Positions 62,565 to 64,000 of a stretch of 64,000 nt of DNA are shown piece after piece. Every line of letters starts with the position of its first letter. Position 1 is the stretch's first letter. Source of the stretch: Ignavibacteria bacterium (GTDB lineage: Bacteria > Bacteroidota > Ignavibacteria > Tepidaquicellales > Tepidaquicellaceae); assembly GCA_016704345.1 (NCBI GenBank), contig JADJAH010000001.1, forward strand, positions 468,501 to 532,500, read 5' to 3'. Both the position numbers and the translations under genes were made by a program. The notes under the pieces are model-generated. The model made no database searches and was not told the origin of the DNA. It worked only from the letters and a program-made list of their open reading frames with translations.

Positions 62565-63995
62565 ATGAAAGATTATGATGGCCTTGATTTTTTTGGAGAA
62601 GAAGAAAGCGATGACAAAGAGCGGAAAGGATATAACGACGAAGAGTTAGCGAAGATCCTTAAGCTTGAAGAAGAAGCCCAGACAAATTTTGATGCCGAAA
62701 ATCTTGAAGAAATAATAAATTTTTACTTTGAAAGCGGCGATTTTGAGAAAGCCCTGAGTTACGTTAATGTACTTCTTGATATCTACCCCTATTCAACAGA
62801 TGCCTGGCATAAGAAAGCACTTATTCTGGACAGCCTTGGAAAATTCGACGAGGCTTTGGAATATTTCGACAAAGCTATACTACTTGATCCTACCGATACA
62901 GAAATATTCATAAATAAAGGCATTACGCTCGACAACAGCGAGAAGTTCGAGCAGGCAATAGAGTGTTTTCAGGGAGCGGCAGAAAAAGAGCCCGAGAATA
63001 TTGATGCTATATTCAATATGGGTTTAACGTATGAAAAGATGGAGAAATTCGTTGAAGCTGCCCAGAGTTTTGAAAGCGTTCTAAGGATCGATAAGGAACA
63101 TAAGGATGCATATTATGAATTAGGGTATTGTTTTGATTTCCTCGATTTGCTCAAAGAGTCAGTGCATGCATATGACAAACATCTGAAGTATTCACCTTTT
63201 AATTACACTGCCTGGTATAATCGCGGAATAGTTCTGAACAGAATGGCAAGATACTATGCCGCTATAGAGAGCTATGAAATGTGTATCGCTATCAGAAGGA
63301 ACTTCGCTTCTGCCTGGTACAATTGCGGAAACGCCTATGCCTCTGTAGGAAGGCTTTATAAAGCAATTGAGTTTTATGAGACTTCCCTTGAACTGAGAAA
63401 GAATGATCCTTATTCTCTTCACAATCTCGGCAATGCATACGAGGAACTTGGTGAATATACAAAGGCCATAGAATTCTTCAGTGAAGCAATCAAGATTGAT
63501 CCACAGAATTACGAATCATATTACGGCAGAGGAAATTGTTATTTCAATCTGAAGTCGTTTGAATTTGCATTGGAAGACCTGAACTCGGCACTGATCTTAT
63601 GCAAAGATTATTCTGAGATATGGTATTTGAAAGCTGACAGCGAACAGGTTCTGGAAAGAGGTGAAGATGCAATAAGAAGCTATGAGATGGTTGTCAAGCT
63701 TGATCCTTTGAACAATGAAGCATGGCATGACCTTGGTTGCTCTTTAGTTGAAGCCGGAAGACTGGATAATGCGCTTGATGCTTTTAGAAGATCGTTAGAG
63801 ATCAATCCGGAATGGGGTGAGCCATATTTCGAACTTGCTAAGCTGTACTTCCTCAAAGAAGAAGCAAATCTTGGATTACTAATGCTTGATGAGGCATTCA
63901 AGAGAAATCCTCATGAACGATTCGATTTTGATTTTAATAATGACTGGAAAATAGTTCTGAATTTTCTTGCGAAAAGGCAGCCGGTTTACAGCTAA
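62565..63995 (+). CDS. Cytoplasmic TPR-repeat protein
   Basis: 476 aa without signal peptide. An acidic N-terminus (DDKERKGYNDEELAKILKLE) is followed by about eleven TPR units from residue 55 to 460, for example AWHKKALILDSLGKFDEALE, EIFINKGITLDNSEKFEQAI, DAIFNMGLTYEKMEKFVEAA and SLHNLGNAYEELGEYTKAIE. A strong AAGGAG lies seven bases before the ATG. The role is likely a protein-binding scaffold; no partner can be named from the context. Confidence 0.88.
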   Translation: MKDYDGLDFFGEEESDDKERKGYNDEELAKILKLEEEAQTNFDAENLEEIINFYFESGDFEKALSYVNVLLDIYPYSTDAWHKKALILDSLGKFDEALEYFDKAILLDPTDTEIFINKGITLDNSEKFEQAIECFQGAAEKEPENIDAIFNMGLTYEKMEKFVEAAQSFESVLRIDKEHKDAYYELGYCFDFLDLLKESVHAYDKHLKYSPFNYTAWYNRGIVLNRMARYYAAIESYEMCIAIRRNFASAWYNCGNAYASVGRLYKAIEFYETSLELRKNDPYSLHNLGNAYEELGEYTKAIEFFSEAIKIDPQNYESYYGRGNCYFNLKSFEFALEDLNSALILCKDYSEIWYLKADSEQVLERGEDAIRSYEMVVKLDPLNNEAWHDLGCSLVEAGRLDNALDAFRRSLEINPEWGEPYFELAKLYFLKEEANLGLLMLDEAFKRNPHERFDFDFNNDWKIVLNFLAKRQPVYS

Positions 63996-64000
63996 GATTT

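Overview
The window looks like one contig of a Gram-negative member of the Bacteroidota/Chlorobiota/Ignavibacteriota group, most likely an uncultured Ignavibacteria-type bacterium. The evidence is: several proteins carrying the type IX secretion C-terminal sorting domain (NYPNPFNPST...), an LpxC-FabZ fusion, the long (about 650 aa) form of IspG, GWxTD and DUF2851 proteins, a folB-folK-deoxynucleoside kinase string, and a complete outer-membrane biogenesis operon. Many genes start with TTG. No rRNA, tRNA, CRISPR array, integrase or transposase was recognised.

Layout. 1-1620: the 3' end of a 2-oxoacid:ferredoxin oxidoreductase gamma-subunit gene, a DUF433/DUF5615 toxin-antitoxin pair, a 417-bp inverted-repeat (MITE-like) element, and a second diverged copy of the oxidoreductase 3' end followed by a strong terminator. 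1670-11243: a T9SS cargo protein, an AraC-type regulator, uvrA (interrupted by an in-frame stop) with a TPR gene, dispersed repeats, then a beta-barrel protein and a secreted M1 peptidase. 11327-15394: cmk-rpsA and a repeat-filled 1.1-kb gap. 15395-28388: an Omp85 protein, DUF2851, a TPR lipoprotein, DUF58, rimO-GWxTD, hflX, a glutaryl-CoA-dehydrogenase-like enzyme, ispH and a deoxyhypusine-synthase-like gene. 28500-36844: a reverse-strand run with kup, a CDP-alcohol phosphatidyltransferase, a nucleotidyltransferase, rhomboid, ispG and a T9SS protein. 37269-47553: a forward run of ddl, a FtsB/DivIC-like gene, an M42 peptidase, trpS, uppS, bamA, two ompH/skp genes, lpxD and lpxC-fabZ. 47558-55043: pgk and three large, partly duplicated T9SS cargo genes. 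55378-63995: a lipoprotein, sucD, folB, folK, a deoxynucleoside kinase, a small membrane protein, a GT9 glycosyltransferase, Ppx/GppA-HD, a crotonase and a TPR protein.

How it fits together. Most of the window is envelope building and isoprenoid supply: IspG and IspH make isoprenoid precursors, UppS makes the lipid carrier, Ddl makes the D-Ala-D-Ala unit, LpxD/LpxC-FabZ and the GT9 enzyme make lipid A and outer-core sugars, and BamA/OmpH place outer-membrane proteins. The T9SS cargo genes supply extracellular proteins.

Caution on quality. About ten genes carry a single-base indel or a lone in-frame stop, several in homopolymer runs. These include uvrA, rimO, a rhomboid, a GWxTD protein, Ppx/GppA and two T9SS genes. 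That pattern fits consensus errors better than real gene decay, so broken genes here are described both as seen and as they would read if corrected. Nothing in the window is a clear new defence or biosynthetic system. The most unusual items are the duplicated-3'-end/inverted-repeat locus at the left edge, the mosaic T9SS gene trio, the cytidylyltransferase/CDP-alcohol transferase pair and the dispersed CACGGAG-type repeats.
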